Of a DNA stretch of 64,000 nucleotides, positions 28,191 through 37,454 are shown piece by piece. Each line of letters opens with the position of its first letter. The stretch's first letter is position 1. Position numbers and translations under genes: made by a program. Origin of the DNA: Paracoccus sp. MC1862 (GTDB lineage: Bacteria; Pseudomonadota; Alphaproteobacteria; Rhodobacterales; Rhodobacteraceae); NCBI RefSeq assembly GCF_016617715.1, contig NZ_CP067225.1:1054001-1118000 (forward strand), written 5' to 3'. Below the pieces are notes generated by a model. That model worked only from the letters and a program-made list of their open reading frames with translations. It was not told the origin of the DNA and made no database searches.

Positions 28191-29333
28191 TCAGCTGTGG
28201 TCGAAGACCACGACCTGCCGGATTGCTTCGCCGCGGTCCAGCTTGTCGAAGCCCTCATTGATCTCGTCCAGCCGCAGCTTGCCGGTCAGCAGCTTGTCAA
28301 CCGGTAGGATGCCCGCACGATACATGCGGATGAAGCGCGGAATATCGCGTTGCGGAACGCATGAGCCCATGTAGCTGCCCTTCACCGTCCGCTCGTCCGC
28401 CACCAGATTGACGGCGGGCAGCCGGAATTCGGCGCTGGGGGGCGCGAGGCCGGCTGTCACTGTCTGCCCTCCACGGCGGGTGATCGCATAGGCAAGCTGG
28501 AAGGCCGGCACCGCGCCGGCAAGCTCGACGGCGTGATCGACGCCGCCGCCTGTCTCTGCCCGGATCCGCTCGACCAGCCCCTCCTCGCCTGCGTTGTAGC
28601 ATCGCGTCGCGCCCAGTTCTCGCGCAAAGGTCAGCTTGTCCTTGGCCAGGTCGATGGCAATGATATCCGTCGCGCCGGCCGCGACCGCGCCAAGCAGCGC
28701 GGCCATGCCGACGCCGCCCAGCCCGATGATGGCGACGCTCTGTCCCGGCTGGACGCGGCAGGTGTTCAGCACCGCGCCGACGCCCGTCTGCACGGCGCAT
28801 CCGAACAGCGCCAGTTCCTCGAACGGGATGTCGTCCGCATCCACCCTGACCAGCGAATGGCGCGAGATCACCGCGTGGTCAGCATAGGCCGAGACGCCGC
28901 AGTGGTGGTGGATATCGTGGTGATCCTCGGGGTCATGCAGGCGGATCTCGCCGGACATCAGGACGCCCTTGCCGTTCGCCTCGGCCCCCGGGATGCACAG
29001 CGCGGCCCGGCCCTCGGCGCAGGGCAGGCAGCTGCCGCAAGTGGGCTGGAAGGTCATGACCACGCGGTCGCCTTCCTTCAGGTCGCGGATGGCCGATCCG
29101 ACCTCGACCACCGTTCCGGCCGCCTCGTGCCCCAGGACCATGGGCAGCGGCCGCGGGCGATTGCCGTTGATGACCGAGAGGTCGGAATGACAGAGCCCCG
29201 CGGCCTCGATCCTGACCAGCACCTCTTCGGGGCCGGGCGGGTCGAGCTCGACCGTCTCGATCACGAGCGGGCGGCTTTCGGCATAGGGCGCCGAGGCCGG
29301 AGAGGATTTCAGGACGGCTGCGCGGGTCTTCAT
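28191..29333 (-). CDS. Zinc-dependent alcohol dehydrogenase (MDR family)
   Basis: 380 residues. Catalytic zinc site around G-L-C-H-S-D and G-H-E-A-A-G; structural zinc site C-G-S-C-L-P-C ... C; NAD-binding G-L-G-G-V-G-M-A-A. Resembles class III/aryl-alcohol type dehydrogenases that oxidise a primary alcohol to the aldehyde. It is the last gene of the livKHMGF-aldehyde dehydrogenase-SDR-ADH run, so substrate uptake and stepwise oxidation are probably linked. Confidence 0.86.
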   Translation of the reverse strand: MKTRAAVLKSSPASAPYAESRPLVIETVELDPPGPEEVLVRIEAAGLCHSDLSVINGNRPRPLPMVLGHEAAGTVVEVGSAIRDLKEGDRVVMTFQPTCGSCLPCAEGRAALCIPGAEANGKGVLMSGEIRLHDPEDHHDIHHHCGVSAYADHAVISRHSLVRVDADDIPFEELALFGCAVQTGVGAVLNTCRVQPGQSVAIIGLGGVGMAALLGAVAAGATDIIAIDLAKDKLTFARELGATRCYNAGEEGLVERIRAETGGGVDHAVELAGAVPAFQLAYAITRRGGQTVTAGLAPPSAEFRLPAVNLVADERTVKGSYMGSCVPQRDIPRFIRMYRAGILPVDKLLTGKLRLDEINEGFDKLDRGEAIRQVVVFDHS

Positions 29334-29357
29334 GGCGTCTCTCCCAAGGACATGACC

Positions 29358-29382
29358 GGGTCCGCCCCGCCGGGGCGGACCC
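29358..29382. other. Intra-operon GC hairpin
   Basis: GGGTCCGCCCC-GCC-GGGGCGGACCC: perfect 11-bp stem, 3-base loop, between the SDR and ADH genes. No U-tract; may attenuate or stabilise the operon mRNA. Confidence 0.5.
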
Positions 29383-29390
29383 GCCTTCGT

Positions 29391-30155
29391 TCAGACCGTG
29401 CGGCCGCCATCCACCGGCAGCAGGACGCCGGTGATGAACTCGGCATCGTCCGAGGCGAGATAGAGCGTAGCCCGCGCGATGTCCTCGGGCCGCGACATGC
29501 GCCCCATCGGGATGGTGGCCACGAATTTCGCCCGGTTCTCGGGGGTGTCCGGCACGCCCATGAAGGATTCCAGCAGCCCTGTCTCGCCCATCACCGGACA
29601 GATGGCGTTGACGCGGATCTTGTCGGGCGCGAGTTCGACCGCCATGGACTGCGACAGGATGTTCACCGCCCCCTTGGTCGAGTTGTACCAGGTCAGGCCA
29701 GGCCGCGGACGAATGCCCGCCACCGAGCCGATGTTGACGATGGACCCGCCGCCCTTCTGCCGCATCATCGGCACGATAATGCCGGACATGATGAAGATCG
29801 ACTTGACGTTGATTGCGTAGACGCGGTCGAACTCTTCCTCGGTTACGTCCAGCATCGGCTTGTTGCGATGCGTCCAGCCGGCGTTGTTCACAAAGATGTC
29901 CGGGGCGCCGAAACGGTCCACGACGGTCTGCACCGCCTTTTCCATCTGCTCGCGCGAGGTGACGTCGGCGGTCAGCGCCACCGCGTTCTCGCCAATCCCG
30001 GCGGCCACCTTCCCGGCCGCATCGCCGCGCAGGTCCAGCACGCCCACGCGCGCGCCCTCGTCCGCGAAGAGCTTGGCGATGCCTTCGCCGAAGCCACCGC
30101 CCGCGCCGGTGACGATCGCGACCTTGCCGTCCAGCCGTCCTGCTTGCTCAGCCAT
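29391..30155 (-). CDS. Short-chain dehydrogenase/reductase
   Basis: 254 residues. Cofactor motif T-G-A-G-G-G-F-G-E-G, N-N-A-G (F-V-N-N-A-G-W), catalytic Y-N-S-T-K with the preceding S (I-G-S-V-A-G). Classical SDR; NAD(P)-dependent oxidation of a secondary alcohol or sugar is likely. The start at 30155 is set by GAGGAGGAAG 4 bases upstream; it lies 11 bases after the aldehyde dehydrogenase stop. Confidence 0.86.
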   Translation of the reverse strand: MAEQAGRLDGKVAIVTGAGGGFGEGIAKLFADEGARVGVLDLRGDAAGKVAAGIGENAVALTADVTSREQMEKAVQTVVDRFGAPDIFVNNAGWTHRNKPMLDVTEEEFDRVYAINVKSIFIMSGIIVPMMRQKGGGSIVNIGSVAGIRPRPGLTWYNSTKGAVNILSQSMAVELAPDKIRVNAICPVMGETGLLESFMGVPDTPENRAKFVATIPMGRMSRPEDIARATLYLASDDAEFITGVLLPVDGGRTV

Positions 30156-30166
30156 TGCCTTCCTCC

Positions 30167-31642
30167 TCAATCGTGCTTGATGACCAGGGTCTTGAGCGCC
30201 GAGAACTCATACAACGCCTCGAAGCCCTTTTCGCGGCCGTGGCCGGATTTGCGCGTGCCGCCGAAGGGCAGCTCGATCCCGCCGCCCGCGCCATAGGCGT
30301 TGATGTAGACCTGCCCGGCCCGGACCTTGCGCGAGACGCGGAAGGCGCGGGCGGTGTCGCGGGTCCAGACGCCGGCGATCAGGCCGTAATCGGTTCCGTT
30401 CGCCAGTTCGATGGCGTCTTCTTCGTCGTCGAAGGGGATCGCGGCCAGCACCGGGCCGAACACCTCGTCCAAGGCCAGGCTGTTATCGCGCGGCACCGGG
30501 CCGAAAACCGCCGGGGGGACATAGAAGCCGTCGGCAGGAGCGCCGTCGTGGCGGGCGCCCTCGGCGATCACGGGAACACCCTCGGCCTTTGCCCGGTCGA
30601 TGAAGCCCTGAACCGATTCCTGCTGCCTTGCGCTGATGATCGGGCCGAGGTCGGGATCGTCGGTCGGAAGCCCGGCCCGCAGGCCCGCGAAACGTTCCGC
30701 GACCATCGGCATCAACTTGTCCCAGATCGACCTTTGCACCAGCACCCGCGCCCCGGCCGAGCAGGTCTGCCCGGCGTTCTGGATGATCGCGCCCACGATC
30801 ACCGGCAGGGCGGCGTCAAGGTCAGCATCCTCGAACACGATCTGCGGCGACTTGCCGCCAAGCTCCAGCACGCAGCCGACGTGGTTCTTGGCCGCCGCCG
30901 TCTGGATCATGACGCCGACGCGCGGAGAGCCGGTGAAGGCGATGAAGTCGATGCCCGGATGCTCGGACAGGGCCGAACCAGCCTCGTGCCCGAGGCCCGG
31001 CACCACGTTGATCGCGCCCGGCGGGAAGCCCGCCTCGACCGAAAGCCCGGCGATCCGCAAGGGCGTCAGGCAGGCGTCCTCGGCGGGCTTCAGCACCGTG
31101 GCGTTGCCCATCGCCAGCGCGGGTCCCAGCGTCCGGCCGATCATCTGCGCGGGGTAGTTCCACGGGATGATGTGGCCTGTGACGCCCAGCGGCTCGCGCT
31201 CGCCGGTGACGTAATAGCCGCGCATGAAGGGGATCTGTTCGCCATGCACCTTGTCGGCGGCGCCGCCGTAATATTCGAAATACCGCGCGGCCGCCTCGAT
31301 GTCCGCGCGGGCGGTCTTCATCGGCTTGCCGCAGTCGCGGGCCTCGAGTGCGGCCAGATCCTCGGCATTGTCGAGGATCAACTGGCCCAGCCGGGTGAGA
31401 AGGCGACCACGTTCGGTCGCGGACAGCTTCGACCATTCCCCGCGCTCAAAGGCATGGCGGGCAGCAGCGACAGCCTGATTGATCTCGTCGGCCCCGCCGG
31501 CCGAGATTTCGGCAAACACCACGCCCTCGGCGGGGGCGACCACCGGGATGGTCCGGCCGCCGGCGACCGGGCGCCATTCGTTGTTGATGAAAAAGCCCTT
31601 GGCGGGGGCAACCTCGTCGGCGCGCCGATAGGGTACGGTCAT
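30167..31642 (-). CDS. NAD(P)-dependent aldehyde dehydrogenase
   Basis: 491 residues. Active-site Cys in N-A-G-Q-T-C-S-A, general base Glu in L-E-L-G-G-K-S-P, and P-W-N-Y-P, K-P-A-E motifs for cofactor. Betaine/gamma-aminobutyraldehyde-like family; it converts an aldehyde to the acid. It is one base from the livF stop, so transcribed with the transporter genes. Confidence 0.88.
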   Translation of the reverse strand: MTVPYRRADEVAPAKGFFINNEWRPVAGGRTIPVVAPAEGVVFAEISAGGADEINQAVAAARHAFERGEWSKLSATERGRLLTRLGQLILDNAEDLAALEARDCGKPMKTARADIEAAARYFEYYGGAADKVHGEQIPFMRGYYVTGEREPLGVTGHIIPWNYPAQMIGRTLGPALAMGNATVLKPAEDACLTPLRIAGLSVEAGFPPGAINVVPGLGHEAGSALSEHPGIDFIAFTGSPRVGVMIQTAAAKNHVGCVLELGGKSPQIVFEDADLDAALPVIVGAIIQNAGQTCSAGARVLVQRSIWDKLMPMVAERFAGLRAGLPTDDPDLGPIISARQQESVQGFIDRAKAEGVPVIAEGARHDGAPADGFYVPPAVFGPVPRDNSLALDEVFGPVLAAIPFDDEEDAIELANGTDYGLIAGVWTRDTARAFRVSRKVRAGQVYINAYGAGGGIELPFGGTRKSGHGREKGFEALYEFSALKTLVIKHD

Positions 31643-31643
31643 G

Positions 31644-32318
31644 TCAGGTCGTCCTTTCGTTCGGAACGTCGCTGTCGATCTGCCCGCGTTCGACGGTGAT
31701 CGTGCGAGAGGCGAAGCTGCGCAGCAGCTCGGGATTGGATTCGGTGATGACGATGGCCAGCGTCGGGTCCATCTCGCGCAACCGGCCCAGCGCCTCGGCG
31801 TAGCGCTGCGCCAAGACCGGGGCGAGGCCCTGGAACGGCTCGTCCAGCAGCAGCAGGCGTTTGGACAGCATCAGGGCGCGGCCCAGCGCGACCATCTTCC
31901 CCTGCCCGCCCGACACCGACCCGGCAGGGCGCGGGCCGAGGTCGCGCAACTCGGGCAGGACGTGATACACGCGGTCCAGCCGGCTGGCGGTTTCCGCCTC
32001 GCCCAGCTTCGCCACCTGCGCCGGAAGCAGGATGTTCTCGGTGATGGTGAAGCGGGAAAAGAGCCTGCGATCCTCGGGCGCGTAACCGATCCCGAGGCCG
32101 GGGCGCAGATGCGGATCGACCGCGCGCAGATCCGCCCCGTCGAAGCGCATCTCGCCGTGGCAGGTCGTGAAGCCCATGATGGTGCGCAGAAGCGTCGTCT
32201 TGCCCGCACCGTTGCGCCCGACCAGCGCAACGGTTTCCGCCGCATCGACCGTGAAGGAGATGTCGCGCAGGATCGGGATGTTGTTGATCGAGGCATCGAC
32301 CTTGGACAGCGACAGCAT
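31644..32318 (-). CDS. livF: Branched-chain-type ABC transporter ATP-binding protein (LivF-like)
   Basis: 224 residues. Walker A G-R-N-G-A-G-K-T-T, signature V-S-G-G-Q-G-K-M, Walker B L-L-L-L-D-E-P. The H-loop position reads T-E-S rather than the usual acidic/His pattern (I-V-I-T-E-S-N), a modest deviation. The start ATG at 32318 lies 2 bases after the livG stop. Symbol reflects family position, not proven substrate. Confidence 0.85.
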   Translation of the reverse strand: MLSLSKVDASINNIPILRDISFTVDAAETVALVGRNGAGKTTLLRTIMGFTTCHGEMRFDGADLRAVDPHLRPGLGIGYAPEDRRLFSRFTITENILLPAQVAKLGEAETASRLDRVYHVLPELRDLGPRPAGSVSGGQGKMVALGRALMLSKRLLLLDEPFQGLAPVLAQRYAEALGRLREMDPTLAIVITESNPELLRSFASRTITVERGQIDSDVPNERTT

Positions 32319-32320
32319 GT

Positions 32321-33079
32321 TCAGCTTCCGATCACGTTGCGGATCACGTCGGGATCGTTCAGCACGATCTCGGGTTCTCCGGTCATCTGGATGACGCCCT
32401 GTGCCCAGACGGCGACGCGGGTGGCGTAGAGCTTCACCATCTCCATGTCGTGTTCGACGAAGACCGAACTGACCTGCGCCTCGCGAAGCGCGTTCATCAG
32501 CGTTTCCATTACGCCGAACTTGTCGGCCGAGGCGACGCCCGAGGTCGGCTCGTCCATCAGCAGGACCTTGGGCTTCAGGGCCAGGGCCAGCGCGATGTCC
32601 ACGAGCTTGCGCTTGCCTTCGGGCAGTTCCGAGGCCAGCCGGTCCCGGACATCCGCGCAGCCCACGAGGTCGAGCAGATGCTCCATTTCCACCCGCTCGG
32701 GTATGCAGTCGAGGCGGCGCAGAAGGTTCCAGCGCCGCTCGCGGATCGAACCCGCCAGCAGCATGTTTTCCAGCACCGTCTGTTCCGTGAACAGCTGCGG
32801 GATCTGGAAGGCGCGAGCCACGCCCATCCGGGTGATCCGGCGCGGGGGCCTGCCGGTGATCTCCTGCCCGCTGACCGAGACCTTGCCTGCATCCGGCTTG
32901 AGGTAGCCGGTGCAGATGTTCAGGAAGGTCGTCTTGCCCGCGCCGTTCGGGCCGATGATGGCAAGGTGTTCGCCCGCGAACAGCGACAGGTCGATGCCAT
33001 CCGCGGCGATGATCCCGCCGAAGCGAAGCTTCAGCCCCTCGGCCTGCAGCAGCGGCTGCCCCTGGCTGTGATGGTTCAT
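32321..33079 (-). CDS. livG: Branched-chain-type ABC transporter ATP-binding protein (LivG-like)
   Basis: 252 residues. Walker A G-P-N-G-A-G-K-T-T, Walker B V-L-L-M-D-E-P, H-loop F-V-E-H-D-M. The signature is L-P-E-G-K-R-K-L-V instead of LSxGQ, seen in some LivG-type proteins. Overlaps livM by 4 bases (ATGA), so translation is coupled. Confidence 0.86.
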   Translation of the reverse strand: MNHHSQGQPLLQAEGLKLRFGGIIAADGIDLSLFAGEHLAIIGPNGAGKTTFLNICTGYLKPDAGKVSVSGQEITGRPPRRITRMGVARAFQIPQLFTEQTVLENMLLAGSIRERRWNLLRRLDCIPERVEMEHLLDLVGCADVRDRLASELPEGKRKLVDIALALALKPKVLLMDEPTSGVASADKFGVMETLMNALREAQVSSVFVEHDMEMVKLYATRVAVWAQGVIQMTGEPEIVLNDPDVIRNVIGS

Positions 33080-34050
33080 TTGCCCACCTCGCTTTCCGAT
33101 CCGACCCGGTCCGATGTCGCCCGCCGGCCCGCAAGGCGATACCACAACTGGACCAGCCCGCCCGGCGCCCAGAGGATGATGGCAATCAACGTGACACCGA
33201 GAATGAGTTGCCAGCTGTCGTCCAGCAGCGCGGCGGCCGAGGTGCGGACCCATTCGAAGACCAGCGTTCCCGCGAACGCCCCGGCGATATGGCCCTGCCC
33301 GCCCAGCACGGCGATGAAGACAAGTTCGGCCGAGCGGGACCAGAACGCATGTTCTGGCGAGGCCAGTCCCTGCACCAGCCCCATGAGCACGCCGCCCAAC
33401 CCGCAGAGCATGGCCGAGATCACATAGCCGGTCAGAAGAACGGATTTCGCCGACAGGCCGAGATATTCGACCCGGGTCTCGTTGGTCTTGACGGCGCGCA
33501 GCGCCTGTCCGAGCGGCGACAGCAGGTAGCGCCCGACCAGCACGCAGCAGATCGCGGCGATGGCAAGGGCCGCGTAGAACATCACCAAGTCGAACTCGCT
33601 GCGGCTGAACTCGAACCCCAGCAGGGTCGGGCGCCGAATCCTCAATCCGTCAGAGCCGCCGGTGATGTGGAAGGCCTTTTCGAGGATCGAATAGAGCACC
33701 ATCGAGAACGCCAGGTTGATCATCCCGAAGAAGATGCCGCGATAGCGTGTCACGAAGATGCCGATCAGCAGCCCCGCAATCCCGGTGACCGCCAGGGTGG
33801 CGACCAGCAGAAGGATCAGGTCGATGTCGCGCCAGGCCGCCGTCAGGAAGGCGGCCGTGTAGGCGCCGGCGGCGAAGAACATCGCGTGGCCGAACGAGAC
33901 CTGATCGGCCCGCAGCAGCACCAGGATGCCCAGCACGGCCAGTCCCTTGGCCAGAACCATCGTCGCGAAGACGACCATATTCGACGCCACGAACGGCAAC
34001 AGCGCCAGCAGAACCAGCAGCGCCGCGAAGGCGATGAGACCCTTTTTCAT
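33076..34050 (-). CDS. livM: Branched-chain-type ABC transporter permease (LivM-like)
   Basis: 324 residues, about nine membrane helices starting M-K-K-G-L-I-A-F-A-A-L-L-V-L-L. Contains the LivM feature S-F-G-H-A-M-F-F-A-A-G-A-Y and the cytoplasmic coupling E-Y-L-G-L-S-A-K segment. The start at 34050 shares a base with the livH stop. Confidence 0.86.
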   Translation of the reverse strand: MKKGLIAFAALLVLLALLPFVASNMVVFATMVLAKGLAVLGILVLLRADQVSFGHAMFFAAGAYTAAFLTAAWRDIDLILLLVATLAVTGIAGLLIGIFVTRYRGIFFGMINLAFSMVLYSILEKAFHITGGSDGLRIRRPTLLGFEFSRSEFDLVMFYAALAIAAICCVLVGRYLLSPLGQALRAVKTNETRVEYLGLSAKSVLLTGYVISAMLCGLGGVLMGLVQGLASPEHAFWSRSAELVFIAVLGGQGHIAGAFAGTLVFEWVRTSAAALLDDSWQLILGVTLIAIILWAPGGLVQLWYRLAGRRATSDRVGSESEVGK

Positions 34051-34955
34051 CAGATCTTCCTCACGGTCTCTTTGCCGAACAAGCCGTTGGGGCGCACCAG
34101 AAGGACCAGCACCATGATGAGATAGGGCATGATCACCTCGATCTCGGGGCTGAGATAGACGGCGAAGGACCGCGCGATCCCGATGATCAGGGCCGAGATG
34201 GCCGCGCCTTCGATCTGGCCCAGCCCGGCTGTGGCCGCCACGGCGAAGGACAGCACGATCATGTTTGCCCCCATGCCAGTCACCAGTGATGTCGTGGGCG
34301 TCGCGAGCGCGCCGCCAAGCGCCGCAAAGCAGGCGCCGATCACGAAGGTCATGAAATAGACCCTGCTTGCGTTGATGCCGATGGCGGTCGCGGCCTCGCG
34401 ATCCTCGGTGACGGCAAGGATCTGGGCGCCCATGTTGGTGTGCCGCAGGAAGTAGCGCAGCGTGAACAGGACAACGATCGCGGCGGCTGGCAGGAACAGC
34501 ACCTGATAGGCGGTATAGTTGATCCCAAGTATCTGGACGTTGCCCAGCAGCGTCAGCGGAGTCGCCATGAAGTAGGGTTGGACGCCCCAAATCATGCGCT
34601 GAAGGTTTTCAAGGATCATGAAGACCGCAAAGGTCACAAGTAACTGCAGGACCGGATCCTTCGAATAGATCCTCCGCAGCAGCAATCGCTCGATCAGCCC
34701 GCCCAGCAGGACCCCCACAGCAACTGCGGCAACGATCATCGCCGGGAAGGTCAGCCACGGATTGAAGCCCTGCGCGACAAGCCATTGTCCCAGGGTCGCC
34801 GTGGCATAGGCGCCGATGGCATAGAGACTGCCGTGGGCGACGTTGAGGATGCCAAGCACCCCGAAGATGAGCGTCAGACCAACCGCTACGAGAAAAAGCA
34901 GTGACGCGTAGGCAAGGCCGTCCAGTAGCGCCAGGGCAGCAATGTTCATGGTCAT
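34050..34955 (-). CDS. livH: Branched-chain-type ABC transporter permease (LivH-like)
   Basis: 301 residues, about eight helices, with the LivH hallmark G-L-T-L-I-F-G-V-L-G-I-L-N-V-A-H-G-S-L-Y-A near residue 30. It partners LivM in the membrane. Start at 34955 or the in-frame ATG at 34949; weak ribosome site for both. Confidence 0.86.
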   Translation of the reverse strand: MTMNIAALALLDGLAYASLLFLVAVGLTLIFGVLGILNVAHGSLYAIGAYATATLGQWLVAQGFNPWLTFPAMIVAAVAVGVLLGGLIERLLLRRIYSKDPVLQLLVTFAVFMILENLQRMIWGVQPYFMATPLTLLGNVQILGINYTAYQVLFLPAAAIVVLFTLRYFLRHTNMGAQILAVTEDREAATAIGINASRVYFMTFVIGACFAALGGALATPTTSLVTGMGANMIVLSFAVAATAGLGQIEGAAISALIIGIARSFAVYLSPEIEVIMPYLIMVLVLLVRPNGLFGKETVRKI

Positions 34956-35068
34956 TGGCGGTTATCCCGGTAAGCTGCGTGCAGGAACAGGCCCGGCGCA
35001 GATGGGTGTGTCTCGATCACGTGGTTGCCCTCCGCCGATTATGGCTGCGGAGGGCCCCGATGTCGTTC

Positions 35069-36367
35069 TCAGTTCTCGAAGCGCGTTCCCGAGATGTCGA
35101 GCCGGCCAGGCTCGAAGCTGGAAATCCAGTCCACCGATTCTTCGCCGACCGGTGCCATAAGCGGCTCGGCGTCATAGATCTCGATGTTCTTGATGGTCTT
35201 GAACGGAAACTCTTCGCTGATGCCCGTCACGCCCACGAGTTGCGCCTCGATCGCCTGCCCGTCCTCGCGGATGGTGAGGGGCCGTCCGAAGCCCTGGAAC
35301 TCAAGCCCGGTCATGGCTTCGGCGATCTGCTCCTTGTCTGGCCAAGCGCCGCCATTGGCGGCAATCGCCTTGGCATAGACAGCCTCAAGCGCTGCGAAGG
35401 CCTGCACCATGTGATAGACGGAATAGATTGGATATTCGCCCGTCCGTGCCTTGAAGTCCTCGTTGAACTTCTGGAACTCGGGATCATCACGCCGTTCGGG
35501 ATGCTGGAAATAGTGGTCACCGCGAGCGCCTACGATCGCACCCTCGGGAAGCGAGTCCCCAAGGCGCTGCAGCGACGACTCTGCCAGCGGAAGGACGAAC
35601 AGCGACTGGTCGAACAGCCCGCGCTGGCCCGCCTGGCGCACAAAGGTGTCAAGATCCCCGCCCCAGGAGGTGGACAGGATCACGTCAGGCTTCAGCGCCT
35701 GAAGGCGAGAAACTTCGGCCGAGAAGTCGGCAGCCCCGAAGGCTGGGAAAAGCTCGGCCACGACCTCGACATCCGGGCGTTGCGTCTTCAGTGCGGCCTG
35801 GAAAAGCTCCCAGCTGTCCCGGCCCCAGGCATAGTCCTGATTGACGACAGCCAAGGTCTTGAAGTCGGGATGTTCCTTCAGCAAGTAGGCCAGTGGCGCC
35901 AGGACCTCGGGGGTGGCGTTGGCCTGGGTGCGGAAGACATATTCGTAATCGTCATCTTCAAGGATGCGCTGCGTCCCGCAGTCCCACATGAAGTTGATGA
36001 CCTCTAGATCCTCGGCGAGCGGCGCGATCTTGTTGCAGACGCCCGACGAGATCGAGGCGAACATCACGTCCATCCCTTCGTCCTCGACCAGCCTGCGGTA
36101 TTCGGTCAGCAGCGTCTCGAGCCCGGCACCCTCGTCTATGAAATGCAGCTTGATGGGGACGCCATCGATGCCGCCCCCGGCGTTGAGCTGCTCGGCGAGC
36201 ATCTCCGCCGCATGACGCGCAGGGACGCCAAAGACCGATGCCGCACCCGAACTATAGGTAGTGATGCCGATGTTCAGATCGGCAGGCTTGTCCTGGGCAA
36301 AGGCACCGACCGGAGCCAGTGCCGCAATGACGGCAGCCCTCGACGCTGCGCCAGTAAATTTATTCAT
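35069..36367 (-). CDS. livK: Periplasmic substrate-binding protein of the Liv-type transporter
   Basis: 432 residues with a signal peptide (MNKFTGAASRAAVIAALAPV...A-F-A-Q, cleavage near 25). Two-lobed type I periplasmic binding fold: I-G-I-T-T-Y-S-S-G, L-N-A-G-G-G-I-D-G-V-P-I and Y-A-W-G-R-D are the typical LivK-like stretches. It is longer than amino-acid-binding LivK proteins, closer to aromatic- or amide-compound receptors, so the real ligand may not be an amino acid. First gene of the operon; 113 bases precede livH. Confidence 0.82.
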   Translation of the reverse strand: MNKFTGAASRAAVIAALAPVGAFAQDKPADLNIGITTYSSGAASVFGVPARHAAEMLAEQLNAGGGIDGVPIKLHFIDEGAGLETLLTEYRRLVEDEGMDVMFASISSGVCNKIAPLAEDLEVINFMWDCGTQRILEDDDYEYVFRTQANATPEVLAPLAYLLKEHPDFKTLAVVNQDYAWGRDSWELFQAALKTQRPDVEVVAELFPAFGAADFSAEVSRLQALKPDVILSTSWGGDLDTFVRQAGQRGLFDQSLFVLPLAESSLQRLGDSLPEGAIVGARGDHYFQHPERRDDPEFQKFNEDFKARTGEYPIYSVYHMVQAFAALEAVYAKAIAANGGAWPDKEQIAEAMTGLEFQGFGRPLTIREDGQAIEAQLVGVTGISEEFPFKTIKNIEIYDAEPLMAPVGEESVDWISSFEPGRLDISGTRFEN

Positions 36368-36637
36368 CTTGACCCTCCCAATCGATCGGAGCCGTCCTCC
36401 AACTCGCGATCCGGTGCAGTCTGATCATCTTTGTGACAGATTGAAAATCAGAACTTGTGCTGAGACGTATATCGCACGGTTATATCACGCTCGATAATTT
36501 TGTATCCCAGCGTTCACTGCGCCGCCGCGACCGGCTCTTGCTCACTGAGAGTTCCCCCTAAGCTGTAAAACTTACCAAGTGAGAACTTGAGCGTGAGCCA
36601 TTTACCGATTTTTTGACAAGATCTTGTGCGCGCTAAC
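36368..36637. other. Upstream region of the liv operon
   Basis: No gene seen. Relatively AT-rich, so it probably contains the operon promoter reading to the left; no individual -35/-10 pair is called. Confidence 0.35.
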
Positions 36638-36836
36638 AGCACCTAGCAAAATTTCCTGTCGTGCGTTGAGGGGATAGGAGCAAGCTCCTTGTCTCCAACG
36701 ACTTCTGGGCGGCTAGTGCGCCGCTGCTACCATCCGAGCCGTCCAAGACTCGAGGCGACCGCCGGCGATGCGATGATCGGCTCGCCTTGGCTGGCATCAT
36801 TTTCGTGCTCCGCTCCGGCATTCCCTGGCAGATGCC
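36638..36836 (+). mobile_element. 5' fragment of an IS5-family (IS427-like) element
   Basis: Begins with an AGCACCTAGCAAAATTT end similar to the IS5 copy at 44.6 kb and encodes the same N-terminal region (frame-broken; C-D-D-R-L-A-L-A-G-I-I-F-V-L-R-S-G). Cut off at 36836 by the next IS. Confidence 0.68.
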
Positions 36837-37143
36837 TGGACCTTTCCCGGTTCTGTTCCGGTCTTCTGAGAGCGATGCTCACCAGGAAGGAGACTGGATA
36901 TGGCAGCGACACGCAGCGAGGAGTTCAAGCGGGATGCGGTGCGCATCGCGCTGACCAGCGCTCTGACCCGGGACCCGGGGTCAGGTTGCGTCTGATCTGA
37001 GGATCGGGCTTTCGCCCTTGGGCAAATGGGTTCGGGCTGTCGCCGAGGAGGCCGGGGCTCCTGAACAGGACGCCGGTCCGGCTCGCGCGAGAATGAGCGT
37101 CTGCGCAAAGGGAACCGCATCCTGCGGGATTTGAGCCGGATCA

Positions 37144-37168
37144 GGAAACAGTCCGGGGGACTGTTTCC
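37144..37168. repeat. REP-like palindrome inside IS3 element, copy 1
   Basis: GGAAACAGTCC-GGG-GGACTGTTTCC, perfect 11-bp arms with a 3-base loop, at the end of the IS3 orfA remnant. Confidence 0.7.
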
Positions 37169-37429
37169 CGACGATTGAGTTCATGGCTGACTATCGCGGC
37201 AGCTGACGCGCAGGCGCCTGTGCCAGCTGATGGGGGGGAGAGATCGCGGGCTTCGGGCGTGGAAGCGCCGGCCGCCGCCATATCGCCGAGGGCCCGACAT
37301 GGTGCTCCTGGCACATATCCGCGATCAGCACCGGTCAAATCTGGGCCGCTACGGTCGGCCTCGCATGACCGAGGAACTGAACGAGCTGGGTCTCGGTGTT
37401 GGCCAGTGTCGTGTCGGGCGCGTTCGTCG

Positions 37430-37454
37430 GAAAACAGTCCCCCGGACTGTTTTC
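37430..37454. repeat. REP-like palindrome inside IS3 element, copy 2
   Basis: GAAAACAGTCC-CCC-GGACTGTTTTC, perfect 11-bp arms, interrupting the orfB frame between V-G-R-V and the expected N-G-I-R-V stretch. Confidence 0.7.
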
